The notes under the pieces: model-generated
Told to the model about the DNA's origin: nothing
What the model saw: the letters and a program-made list of their open reading frames with translations, nothing else
Databases searched by the model: none
Shown: positions 45,660-56,722 of the stretch, in pieces
How the letters are laid out: each line of letters opens with the position of its first letter
Numbering within the stretch: position 1 is the first letter of the stretch
Position numbers and translations under genes: made by a program
NCBI GenBank assembly: GCA_047495785.1
Contig: JBLDXI010000061.1
Location: forward strand, 62,001 to 126,000
Length of the DNA stretch: 64,000 bases
Origin: Lepidodermella squamata
Lineage: Eukaryota; Gastrotricha
Reading direction: 5' to 3'

Positions 45660-46452
45660 CTATACGCTATAATACATACTGAATAATTTAAAGAAAAGCG
45701 TCTGCGCTTCACGGAGCGACACTTTTCCATTTTCTAACGCTTGAGCCGGGCTTTCGTCATTCGTTATTTCCTCTCAATCTATGAATGGGTTTGAAATTCC
45801 GATGGAAATCTGAACCGTTTATTGTTTTCCTGGTAGTCGTCCAATAAATTCAAAGTCCAAGTGAAAGTCTAAACCATGAGGCATTGGCAGGAACATCAAT
45901 TAGAGATTTTACTAATTCGTAACGCAGAAAAGAAGATCCGTTTTCACCCAATAAATCAGAAGCGTCTTCACGAACAACAAATGCTTATCGTCACGAACAG
46001 ACAGCCGTAATTAGCATTCATTCAGAAATAGGATCTAGGATCAATTAACAGAGTTCGTTCGCAGCAGAAAGCGTTTCGAAGCTGCAACGTGCAACGTAGC
46101 ACAGATAATTTTCAAACTTATCATCGAGACATTGGACACAGTCGTTGCAGTCATAAATCCGAAATTTTTGGCGTCGTGAAACAGCTACATAATCGCACCC
46201 TGCGCTGAATTTCCTAAGACTCAATGTTGATTTGATCCATCACAAATTCGGTGTCCATGCGGTTTGAAAGCTTTGCTATATAGGAGGGGTTCCTCAATCT
46301 CAACCTTTGCTGGTACTCGAATTTCTCGAATTTCAAAGGAAAGCGAAAATTTATGCAACAGATTCAAAATTCAAGTTTTATTTGGTTACTTTTTCACGCG
46401 GACTGATGTGAAAGATCTACGACTACCGGTCTATTTTTTATCAAACAATAAA
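45660..46452. other. Intergenic, nothing recognised
   Basis: No coding or repeat feature supported. Confidence 0.35.
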
Positions 46453-47148
46453 TTAGTCAGAATATTCAGGAATAGGAATCGGCCTTGTTACTATTTCAAT
46501 TAGCTTCGGCCGTGGAGCGACGTACTTTTCCATAAAATCAGACGGCAAGCGCTCTGTCAACGAATACATCGACGTAGCAGTTTGAGGCCGCCATCTCTGT
46601 TTCGGTACATCATCCAACTCAGCCGGGCGTTGAATCGCTGCGATTTGCAGCGGAGACAATTGACTGTTTTGAGGCATCCAAATTACTACAGAATTCGTAC
46701 GATAAGGCGACTGGCTCGACCACGGCCTTCTCGGGCTGGTCGGTGGAGTCCTGCCATTTGTAAAGGGGCCTTTTTCCTGGATAGTTTTCGGCTTACCGCC
46801 TGGTCTTGGGGTAGAAACTCGCAGATTGCCGGGTGTGCTCATTCCAGTGATTGTCAAGGTGCTTTCAAGCCATTCAGTAGCATGTCTGTAGAAGCCCTGA
46901 GAGTGCCATGGGTCGAACATGTTGAGCCTTGCTCTAGTCAGCTGGACTTCTTTGTTCGATCTCGGAGTCGCAGATTTCACTGAATGCAAGCAAAACTACA
47001 GTTAGGTTTGAAATGAGAATCGGCAGTTACCTCGTCTCTGAGGGGTGAGCAATAACCGGGGTGAATATTGGATGGAAATTCGCTCCCTTCTCCTTATATC
47101 TTCTTCCTCCTCCGCTGTGAGGGGAACGATTCTGTTTATTGGCTGCAT
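46453..47148 (-). CDS. Uncharacterised basic, proline-rich protein (214 aa)
   Basis: Two exons on the minus strand: 47148-47031 and 46979-46453, with a 51-bp intron (donor CGAG/GTAACT, acceptor TTCAG). Total 645 nt. The N-terminus (MQPINRIVPLTAEEEEDIRR) is acidic-basic; the middle is Pro/Arg/Thr-rich (GRTPPTSPRRPWSSQSPY) and contains MFDPWHSQGFYRHATEWLES. There is no signal peptide or membrane segment. I do not recognise a family. Support comes from the exon join, which is in frame and open through both exons, and a clean stop. It lies between the receptor and the channel, in the same orientation as the channel. Confidence 0.6.
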
Positions 47149-47592
47149 TTTATGTAGACTGAAAAAGTGCGAGTAGAAACTGAGCAGCTGAATGCTGAAT
47201 AGATGTAGAGCGAATACTTATTTGTACGTGTGTGCTGTTGAATAGCCGCTTTTACAGGATACTCGTTGATGAGGGTCGCTATTCAGGAAATAGGTTTTCA
47301 GCAAGTTGAAAACATATCAATGCCGAAGAAACACACAAAACACCGTAAGAGGCAATTCTCTAATATCTTTAATCTCAAGTAATTTTTATTAGGTAAATAT
47401 CATGGAGGGGACACGTACCATTATGGCTCACTGCGAAAATGTGTCCAATTTTTGAAAAGAAAATTGTCCTCATACTGGAAATCTCACAGAATGTATTATT
47501 TAATTTATTAAGGTAACATTTCCCGAATATGATCTGATTAAAATTCTCAAAATTCTTACAAAAATTCCTGAAATTATTAGAAAAATAATGAA
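47149..47592. other. Intergenic, with a solo TAGCCGCTTTTACA motif
   Basis: AATAGCCGCTTTTACAGG near 47243 matches the MITE end at 14592. Nothing else recognised. Confidence 0.4.
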
Positions 47593-48981
47593 TTATGAGG
47601 TCATGAGACTCAAGTAAACAGCATCTGAAATAAGAATTCCCAAAAATACAACAGATCCAAATATCACATCAACCAGCCTCATTATTTGCAAACGAAATTT
47701 CCCAAGAATACTACATGTTTTATCCTCATATCTCTGCGAAAGAGGGACTGCTAACAAACAATACGCTGTCAAGCCAACTCCAGTTACAAATTTCACTGCA
47801 ACCATCCAAATAAGGTAAACATGTTCTGAGGTACGAGGTATGGATGAGAAAACCATGGATAATATCACTGAATTTGCGAGAACGACAGTTACCATGAACG
47901 CAGGCCGATCAGGTAGATCAGGCGGTAGGAGCAAACCTAAAATTTGCATGAGGAACATTGCCATTACAGGCACGAAAATGCTGTTAACAAAATAGAAATA
48001 ATTTCGAGTAAATTTCAGGTTGAAATACAGGCCCTGGTAAATTGTCCCATCAAATATTGGAACGTTGAGAATCGTGTAATTCAACGGCGTCTCTACAGAC
48101 CAAATATCAGTCTCGCCAATGAAAGCGTCCATAGAGCGAATTAGGACCGCGGAACTGGTTAGGATCGCCAAATTCGACATAAGGGTCCCCCCTTTGGTCT
48201 TTGAATGAGCTCACCGTACGGACCGATGGAACTGGTAGGGATGATCCCTACCATCCCTAGCGGTACTTCGCTCTCTGAAAGCGTCCTTACCAAGAACAAA
48301 CACGAAATCAATCCCAGAAAATGTGATGATATTCGCGGGAAATTCTGACGTAAGGGAAATACTACAGTCAACAAAGTCGAATGGGAATTTCTTGAACTGA
48401 AAGTCGCAATCTGAAACCAGCAGTCCAGAGGCACTCCAAACTGCCCGGCTGAAGCACATGTATAGGTCGATGAGGTTTGCCATTTCTTCGAAGGGTCGAG
48501 CCTTATTGTGGAAGTTAAGATGAACGATTCGGGGTCGCCATATTTCGTAGACGTTCCTCGGGAATGAGATCAGTTTGTAGTTCTCAGGCAGCATTTTGCC
48601 GTTGAAAATTGAGCTGCAAGGGTCTGGTGGGCACTGCAAGTCCCAGCTGAACTGGACGGATACCACTGCTGATAGTCTGGAAGTTCAAGCCATGATTTAG
48701 CCTCTAATTCTAGGAAATTTAGCAACAGCTTACGTTTGCTCAATATCATCGATGCCACTAAATCGGTAAAGCACTAGTTTAACCCCGACATTGATTGGGC
48801 CTGTAAAGTTATTGCGGAATTGCTGCTCTAAAGGTAGGTTTGTTGAAGTGGCAGTGGGGCATATTTCAATGAAAGCCCTCTCAAACTCGGCGGAAGTCCA
48901 GTTTTCGAAGGTCGATCCAGCTTCGAGAAATCTCATGGCTAAATTCATTATAAAACAGATCAGAGTCACAAAACGTTCCAT
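47593..48981 (-). CDS. Cys-loop ligand-gated ion channel subunit, with a MITE in its coding region
   Basis: Minus strand. Exon 1 is 48981-48734 (signal peptide MERFVTLICFIMNLAM; an upstream in-frame ATG at 49011 is possible). Exon 2 starts at 48676 after a 57-bp intron. The ligand-binding domain has the Cys loop CDFQFKKFPFDFVDC (C-x13-C). TM1 (FVPVMAMFLMQILGLLLPPD), TM2 (TVVLANSVILSMVFSS), TM3 and TM4 follow, with a short TM3-TM4 loop. A 145-bp MITE (48131-48275) with an 11-bp duplication interrupts the region between Cys loop and TM1. Two readings exist. Splicing 48290-48192 (GTAAGG...CAAAG) gives 410 aa in frame, with about 24 extra residues from element and flank. Deleting element plus one duplication (156 bp) also keeps frame and gives a more usual spacing. 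Ligand and ion selectivity cannot be told. Confidence 0.82.
48131..48275. mobile_element. 145-bp MITE inside the channel gene
   Basis: Short inverted ends AGAGCGAA on both sides, flanked by exact 11-bp repeats TGAAAGCGTCC (48120-48130 and 48276-48286). The core GGACCGATGGAACTGGTAGG and following sequence match 18785-18885. It carries most of the predicted 99-bp intron and supplies its CAAAG acceptor. Confidence 0.75.
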
Positions 48982-49184
48982 CGTCAAAATACGATGTGAA
49001 TCTCTGCACATGGTTGGGAATATGCCCTTCGTTTGTTCATCAATTATTCATTATAAAGCTGCTATGCTCTTCACCGGTTATGACTGATGATCGAATCAGG
49101 GATAAAAACAGTTAGAGCCCCGGCTTGTGAATTATTGACATTACAATTGACAAATTTGAACCCAATTTAAATGACAAAGAGGTT

Positions 49185-49193
49185 GATATAAAC
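49185..49193 (+). promoter_or_regulatory. TATA-like box of the carboxypeptidase
   Basis: GATATAAAC, 56 bp before the ATG. Confidence 0.4.
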
Positions 49194-49248
49194 TTGGCGA
49201 CATCATTTGCGATAAGGCAGACCCCCTTATCAAACCCCAAGTGGAGAA

Positions 49249-50612
49249 ATGAGATACGAGAAAATTCCAAAAACCATGTTTGTTTTCATAGTTTTGTTCT
49301 CTATAGCTTTCCTAGGGCCAATTTTAGCTGAGCAAAAGCGTTATGATGGCGATCAAGTGTATCGAATCATACCCGCGACACCCCAGCAGCTCGATTTGCT
49401 TCAACAGGTCTATTCAAGCGAGGGCGAGGAGCAGCTGGATTTTTGGACGGATCCTGTTCTTGTGAATAAGCCAGTTCACATTCGAGTCCCGGCTCAATTT
49501 CGCGAGTCAGCCACGAGATTTTTCAACGAAACGAAGTTGAACTTCAGAGTTGTTGTACCCGACGTTCAGAAGCTTATCGAGAATGTTGATCAGCTGAATG
49601 CTGAAAGACGGAAGACGCTCAACTATGAATCAGATCCATCTTCTATCGTCAACACTTATGCTTCGTATGCGGATATTTCGAATTGGATGAGCTCTGTTTG
49701 TTCTAAGAACCCAAATTTGGCAGAATGTGGCAATATTGGAGAATCCTTTGAGAAACGGCAACTGAACTACATTAAACTCGGTTCTTCAAAACCTGATAAA
49801 TCTAAGCCCAAAATATGGATCGAAGGAAATATTCACGCAAGGTTTGAGTTAGAAATTATTCTTAAACATACTTCATTGCCTAATCTTCTAGAGAATGGCT
49901 CTCTTCAGCAACCTGTGTTCATTTGATCAATCACATGGTAACAAGTTACAACACCGATCCAGCCGCTAAGCGGATGCTGGATAATTACGACTGGTACATC
50001 TTCCCCGTCCTAAATCCTGATGGTTATGAGTTCAGCAGGGCTAAGGAACGTCTGTGGCGTAAAACCCGGTCGAAAACCGATATTGAATACTGCGATGGCG
50101 CTGATCCCAACCGAAATTGGGACTACAAATGGGGAACAGTTGGCAGCCAATCGTTTGCTTGCTCTGAAACATTTAGAGGGGTGAAGCCGTTTTCTGAGCC
50201 TGAAACTAAGGCTCTATCGGATTTTGTTATGGCAAATCGAGAGAACTCTAAGGCCTACTTCTCTCTTCATACTTTCTCGCAGTATTGGATGACCCCATAT
50301 GGAGTGAAGCCTAACCCTGACGACTACAACGAGCTTATGCGAGTCGCGAATATCGGAGCGAGTGCATTAATGGCTGTGAATAAGACGAAGTGGAAGGTTG
50401 GCAGTATCGTCGAGTTGTTGTATGAAGCATCTGGTGGCTCGAATGATTGGGCGAAAGCTGTTGCGGGGATTAAATACAGCTATTGCCTTGAACTCAGGCC
50501 CGCAAATGGCCAATTCGCAAACGGCTTCGTGGTTCCTGAGAGCGAGATCGAACCTAGTGGTCGTGAAGTTTGGGCCGGCCTTGTCGCAGCTATAGACGCA
50601 ATTCCGGATTAA
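49249..50612 (+). CDS. Zinc metallocarboxypeptidase, M14A (A/B type), secreted zymogen
   Basis: Two exons, 49249-49841 and 49892-50612, with a 50-bp intron that splits the zinc motif; 1314 nt, 437 aa. The N-terminus is a signal peptide (FVFIVLFSIAFLGPILA). Residues about 25-110 form the activation peptide. The catalytic domain has all key residues: HAREW (zinc His and Glu), DPNRNW (substrate-binding Arg), SLHTFSQYWMTPYG (third zinc His) and CLELR (catalytic Glu). NPDGYEFSR is also present. In YEASGGSNDW the residue matching position 255, which sets specificity, is Asn, neither the Ile of A-type nor the Asp of B-type enzymes. The family removes C-terminal residues from peptides, often in digestion. 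Fragments of a relative lie at 57640-57955. Confidence 0.95.
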
Positions 50613-51070
50613 AACTATGATAAATACTTCCGATTAACCCTCCAGCGCCCACGGCGAGTATACACGCGTTTTTCACTTTTAATACCCGACAAATTCAGAT
50701 TTTATCAATCAGCCTTTTCTTTTCACCTGATAATTTATTTCACTATGATTGCGATGCAAAATATCGACCTCAAAAAATTTTTGCTGAAACACCTGTGCCC
50801 TCTGTCGACGCAAAGTTGGCAAGTGCCTAATCGCTGGTTTACACGCTTATGGTGCGTCTTAACACGCAAAGTTGGCGTCTTAACACGCCACAATGGTCAG
50901 ACAGCTAGTGCGTGTTCACACGCGAACAATGTTGCGTCACAACACGCCAAAGACATTAATTAGGGAAAAAATAGCAATAAAAAGGCGCATTTACCATGGG
51001 TAAAAAAACAGTTTTATCGCGCATTTTTTAATCGTTTTTCTCGCTGCTGTTCTTGCTAACAACATTTTCA
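50613..51070. other. 5' flank of the piggyBac-derived gene
   Basis: TTAACCCTCCAGCGCC at 50635-50650 looks like a piggyBac end (TTAA target then CCCT). CACGC-type motifs recur at 50660-50945 (e.g. TCTTAACACGC twice). I could not find a matching right end after 55547. Confidence 0.4.
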
Positions 51071-54000
51071 ATGGCTGATGCTGCTGATGCTGCTGTTGCC
51101 GCTGCCGCTGCTGCTGCTGTTGAAGTCGTCTTCGACGACAACCTTGGCGATACCGACTCCGATCTATCAAGCGATGACGATGACGATTTGCCTCTGGCAA
51201 CGCTGAAGCCGGATATCAAGGGCGCCTGGGGAAAGCTGAATGAAGTACCCAAGAACTACACGCAACCTCAAGTTTTCAACCGCCCTCAAGGTCCAACCTA
51301 TAAAATTCGGGCTGCATATCGTTCGGCTACAACGACCGCCGATGACGATGAACCCTGTCGGAAACGGATAGCCCAACTTAGGCTATTTTTGGAGCGAAAA
51401 TTTTTGGGCCCAAATACACTCCAGTTTTCGTCCAACTATTTTAGCCTATGGTGAGCCTAAAAAATTCAGAATTTTTTTGGCTATTTAACCGCCAATTTAG
51501 CCTATTTTAGGCTTTTGATAAAGAATTATGAAAATATATATTACATTAGCGCCAAAGTTAGGCCATTCTGGAGGTTCGCAACTGCCATGTTAGGCTAAGT
51601 TAGAGTTTCAGCTTTTCCGTTGGAAAATGTGCAAAATTAACGTCTAATTTAGCCTAAACTGGAAGTTAATTTTTCATTTAATTAGGCTATTAAAAGCTCT
51701 TTCCTTCCGGTTCCTTTCCTCTCCTTTCCTTCCCGCTCTCTGCTTTTCTTCGCCACTTTAGACCCGAAATGAGACATTAAATCCACAATTAATCATTTTT
51801 ATTTCACCAATCAAATGATAATTTAATTTGTTTCACAAGTTATAATTTATGAAGACAAATAACAACAGTCATTAGTTAGGCATCGAAGCCTGTTGTTCTT
51901 GCTCCGGCTGGCCGCTGATTGCTGTGACGGTGAAACATTGTTTTAGAACTGAAGCCTTGAGCTGCTTGATAACCAAAACCGCATCGCTCCATTGCTAGAA
52001 ACCAATCCAGCCATTCATCGAACCAATCTGAAAAATCCGGAATTAATTCCAGTGAATTTTCAAATATGGGGAAAATTTATTTTACACTTTTTTAATGAAT
52101 TTAAAAAAGCTGACTTTGGATGAGAAAAAATTGGAAAATATTGAAAATTTTCAAATTTCAAATTATTAAAATCCCAAAAATATTTGAATTTCCCTGAATT
52201 TTGAAATTTCTAATATTTTTTGAAATTTGAGTTAATACGCATAATTTTGATCGATATTTTTCTATAATTTATTAGCATCGACTTGCTAGATGATCATTTC
52301 GTGATAGCCCAGGGAAAACACGATATTCGCCTTGCGCTAACGTTACCGCATGTCAGCAGAATTCTGTTTAAAAATAGAAAATTCATGCAAACTTAATTCA
52401 TTGTAATGGCGACCTGATTTTCAATCGATTTAGGACGAATTCGATCGATTCTGTAAAATAAGTAAATAAATAAATAAAAAGAGTGGATCAAATAGCTATA
52501 CCAATCGGAATTAGCTGCACTTAGCTTATGCCAAGTGAAACATTGCATGAGAAAATGGTCAGCAAGTTAGACTCTAATCTTCATAAAAATAAAAGTAAGA
52601 AAAATAACTTGCTTTTGTGAAGCAAAAAACTGAAAATGAGAGAAAATAATTCTTGCTTTTCGACGTCGTTACTGTTTACATCACAATGAAAGCCCTCTGC
52701 GTAACATTCGCGCTTAATAACGCAACAAGGAAATTTGACCTCGAAAACTGGGTCGTTAATTTAAAAGCAATTTTTGGTTGATTTTTTGTTTCAAGGAGCT
52801 ATACGAGCCAACAGCCAACGGCTATATGGGATATCGGCTATCGGCTACGCCGCTCAATTATTTTACTAATTTCATATTATACTTCATCCAAAATTGAAAA
52901 CTGTGGCTCTGAATTTCCAAAGAAGTTAATATTTTTCCGTTTTAATTTTCAAAGCAATTCAACCACATTTTCTATCCATTTTTGGCCTGTGCTCTCATTT
53001 TTCGAAATTCATTGCATGCGCGACTTGAGTAATAAAATCTCAAACTAATTAAACCAAAAAACCAGCCACAAATTGTGTATTTCGGGAAAATTTAAAATTC
53101 GAGTAGATTTCGGTAATTCCCTCAATGCCTGAGGTTTGGAATTTTTTTGGTATTTGTTCTCTACCAAAATGCTTTATTAAAAATTCACCACAGTATTCAA
53201 CAATTTATTTGAATTTATTCAATATTGTTTAAATGGGCAGTATTTTACGTCAACGCAGTATTTTTGCCAAGTTATCCTAGACAATTACTCTGTCTCAATT
53301 ACTCTATTTTTCGTCTATAATCTGTTCATCTCGGCATCTGCCCATTAATACCAACCACATAAATTATAATTCATTCCAGATTTTCGAGCCCGGAAACAGC
53401 GCTTCATAAAAAACTATCAATTCTGTTTATTCGCTGATTTATTTCCAATTTATTGGGGATTTTGCTGAAAGCCGCGTAGAAAGCCGCAGTATTGCTGGAA
53501 GAAATTGATGAAAAAATCGAAAGAGTAAAATGACTGAAAAATCACAGAAGTCGTGAAAAATAGAGAAAATCGCGTGTCGTTGGCTATTCTAGGCTGCTCC
53601 AATGCCTAAGCCTATCCGAGGCCAACTTTGAATTGATCTGAAAAAGGCTAAAATCGTCAAATTGTTGAAAAAATGAGCAAAGGCTAAATAAGGCCAAATT
53701 AGAGGTTGCGACTTCAGGTCATTTTTAGCCGAATCTCAGGAAGCCCATCGAAGCCTAAATTGGAGGTTGCTCTTTTTGGCGAGAGCCAACGCAAAAACAC
53801 TTCAACATGGTAAAAGCCTATCGACGGCTAAATTAGGAGTTCGACTTAGTGGCTAAGCCCAAAAACCCTATCTGAGCCTACGGATTTTCGACAGGGAACC
53901 GGCAGGTGACGATGAACCGATCGCCGGGCCTAAACCTCGCCGAGCCATTGGTAACCAACGATTCGGAAGGTTGGTCATCTTGGAACTCATGTTTCCCGTC

Positions 54001-55547
54001 TTCGCGTTGATTATCGCTCAAACGAACCAATACTCGCACCAGTCTTATCAACCGGGTATGCAGCAGTTCAATCACCTTGAAGAGCCTGAGCTGTTGCGAT
54101 TCATTGCGATTCTGATTTGCATGGGACTGGTCGACTTGCCTGGCATTCGTCTGTACTGGAGGGAATCTGATGGTCTTTTTTATCAAGGTAGTTTTTTGTC
54201 TCATTTTCATGCTTTTTACTGAATTTTTGCTGTTATAGAGTACATCGCCACAATCATGCATCTCGCTGATAACACCAAGGCTGCTAAGAAAGGCGAGGAG
54301 GACTATGACAAAATCGCCAAGGTTCGAAATTTTCTAAGCCAGCTTCGCGAGGCTTTCCAAAGCTGCTACCACCCCGATGAAAATGTAGGTATTTGGTATT
54401 TTGAGCATTTTTCATTTCAAATTTGTTCCCTCTAATTTTAGATGTCAGCCGATGAACAGATGGTCGCCTGGAAAGGCCGGTGTAACATAAAGCAGTATAT
54501 GGACGCGAAGCCCACAAAGTGGGGCCTCAAGTTCTGGGCACTGGCTGCCTCAGTTTCGGGTTATGTCTATAACTTTTCGCTTTACACCGGCAAAGACAGA
54601 AGTAAGTATTATTGTGAAACTCGCGCTTGAATTTGATTTCATCTCAATTAGCTCGCGGCGACGACGCTGCCAAAGCAGGAGTTGGCGAGCGCGTCGTGTT
54701 GGATCTGGTTCGCCCGATTATTGGCTTCTTCCATAAGGTAATAATGGATAATTTCTTTTCGTCCCCTTCGCTGTTTTTGAAGCTCTTGGGACAAAATGTT
54801 CTTGCCTTGGGAACGGTGCGAACTAATCGCGTTGGGCTTGAAAAATCGGTGCCAATCAAGGCCCGGAAACCAGTCCGGGGTTCGTACCAGTTCAAGTTTC
54901 TGTCGAACAATCTTATCTACCTGAGCTGGGCAGTGAGTCAATTTTGTGTTTTCCTATTTTCGTGATTATTATTTTTACCCTAGGATAAAAGGGTGGTCAA
55001 TTTCTTGTCAACCTGGCACAATGGGGCAAAAGCCGCTGAAGGCGTGAAGCGCAGAACTGCACACGGCCAGAGCATCGACGTCGATTGCCCAACCCTGGTG
55101 AAAGCGTACCAAGGCCTCATGCGTGGCGTCGATATGGCCGATCGCCTTCGTACGACATACAGCATCTACATTCCGGGTCGGAAATGGTGGCGAGTGGTGT
55201 TTTACTGGGGTCTCGAAACTGCTCTGAACAACGCCTTCATTGTATGGCGGCAGGTGAGCGAGGACGCTGACGCCACGGCGCTCGATTTTCGGCGCGAACT
55301 CATCGCTGAACTGCTTGCTGCCGCGCAATTGGAGCAGCCAACGGCTCCAAACACGGCCACTGGGAAACGCCGCAAGTGCGATGTCAATATCGCGTTGACG
55401 CCTACGACGGCTTGGCGAGCTGGTGGCCACTACCCGGAACACAACGGCTACCTGCCCGGAAGCACGACTTCGGTAATGCGCCGTTGCCGACTCTGCCACG
55501 CCCAGGGCAAGCTTCATAGTTGTTTTGGCGATAAGAGCCCGGAATAA
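51071..55547 (+). pseudogene. piggyBac-derived transposase-like gene (five exons), split by a 2.5-kb element
   Basis: Apart from the insertion, exons are 51071-51353 joined to 53900-54187, then 54239-54384, 54442-54601, 54652-54932 and 54984-55547: 1722 nt, 573 aa. The N-terminus has an Ala run and an Asp/Ser-rich acidic stretch. The piggyBac fold is complete: DLPGIRLYW, SADEQMVAWKGR (first catalytic Asp), VIMDNFFSSPSLF (second), GTVRTNRVG, VNFLSTWHNG and MRGVDMADRLRTTYS (third). A short Cys-containing C-terminal finger (CRLCHAQGKLHSCF) ends it. Four introns of 50-57 bp suggest a host gene or an intron-bearing transposon. A 2542-bp element at 51354 breaks exon 1, but removing it plus one GAAC restores the frame exactly. 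Domestication is an inference. Confidence 0.85.
51354..53895. mobile_element. Non-autonomous DNA transposon in exon 1 of the piggyBac-derived gene
   Basis: Ends CCTGTCGGAAACGGATAG and, inverted, CCTGTCGAAAATCCGTAGG (imperfect inverted repeats of about 20 bp). Flanked by GAAC at 51350-51353 and 53896-53899 (2-4 bp duplication, depending on where the ends are drawn). Near each end TTTAGCC/GGCTAA motifs recur many times. It is AT-rich with no transposase, and it lacks GT...AG ends so is not an intron. I do not recognise the superfamily. Confidence 0.8.
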
Positions 55548-55759
55548 CTGCTAGACTTCGAGCTTTATTAGATAGCAAAACGCCAACTCGCTTTTGTAAG
55601 ATGAGTAATAATGTGTTATCACAAATGCGCATGAACTATGTGACCTTATCTCAATCCTTTAGGGGTGACCATCAATTTTCATTGCTACTTTTTTGATGAC
55701 GCACAGGCGTACAATAATTTTTTGTGTGAAATTAGGTTTAATGGTATTTTAGAATAATC

Positions 55760-56722
55760 ATGTCCGAAACACACGAGCTGCATCCGGGGGTGGATGGCAA
55801 CATCAGAGATCAAGTTCAGCAAGCTGTAACCAGGCCGAAAGCTGAAAGGGTCGAGATAACTAAGGATATTGTCACTGCTAAACAACCGCGCCAACTGTTT
55901 GGTGATTTTATCGAATCGCAGTGGGAGTCGTTTTTAAGCTTCGCCTTAAACAAAGCCAAGTTGCTGCTGGATGGGGATCGACCGGTAAAAGTGTGGATCA
56001 ATGAATCGGGATTTGTGCGAATCCACGTCGGCTCTTACCAGACGGACTAGCTCGGGCATGAATTCCAATTTACGATTCGTATGAACTATTGGCCGAACTC
56101 TAAGGCTGATGCTGCCAGGGGTGACTACAAGGAGGAGAGTTTGCACGACCACCCTCTTCCTTTCTTGTCAAAACTTCTTCGGGGCAAGTACATCCACAAT
56201 ATTTACAAACTTTCGCAGACCGGGGAGATTTGCGCCTGCTACGACGATTACACAGTGAGCAGGGATTCCCATGCGAACACAATGAAATCCGTTAAAACGA
56301 AATCAAATCAGCCGCTTACGAACTGCGGCAATAAGTGCGTGCAAGCAACCGATAAGACTCCCATTCATTTGGACACAGAAGTCATTCATAAAGTGGTCGA
56401 TTTTAACGCTGGAACACTGTCGATTAACGTAACTTACTCCGATGCTGAGACCGACGAAAAAATCTTCCATATATACACAATGGACATGAGTGATCCGGTC
56501 AGCAAAGAGCGAGGAACTGTTAATAAAGAGGCGGCTAAACTGTACCTTTGCAAAATTTCCAGGGTGGTCGATTATTTCCTTGGATTCGTTTCGAAAGACG
56601 ATGAGATTTCAGCCGAAGAAATTGTGATACCTAACGGCGAAGCTCCCGAGCAATTGAATGACATGGCTGCCGACAACGAACTCGGGGTCGGAAACGGCGA
56701 AATATTTGAAGTCCTCAAATGA
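55760..56722 (+). pseudogene. Possible cupin-like protein gene with one in-frame stop
   Basis: One frame is open from ATG 55760 to TGA 56722 except for a single TAG at 56048-56050 (320 codons in all). The stretch after the stop, EFQFTIRMNYWPNS, runs straight into SLHDHPLPFLSKLLRGKYIH. The HxH followed by F..K.L.G resembles metal-binding cupins (cysteine-dioxygenase-like fold). The N-terminal half (PRQLFGDFIESQWESFLSFA) and the acidic C-terminus give no match I know. It has no introns, unlike most neighbours. It could be a recently broken gene, a read-through gene, or a sequencing error; transfer from bacteria is possible but unproven. Confidence 0.4.

Noticed and set aside
51354-53895. The 2.5-kb block in the piggyBac gene read as an intron
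   Set aside because: It begins CCTGTCG and ends CGACAGG, not GT...AG, and has inverted ends with a target duplication.
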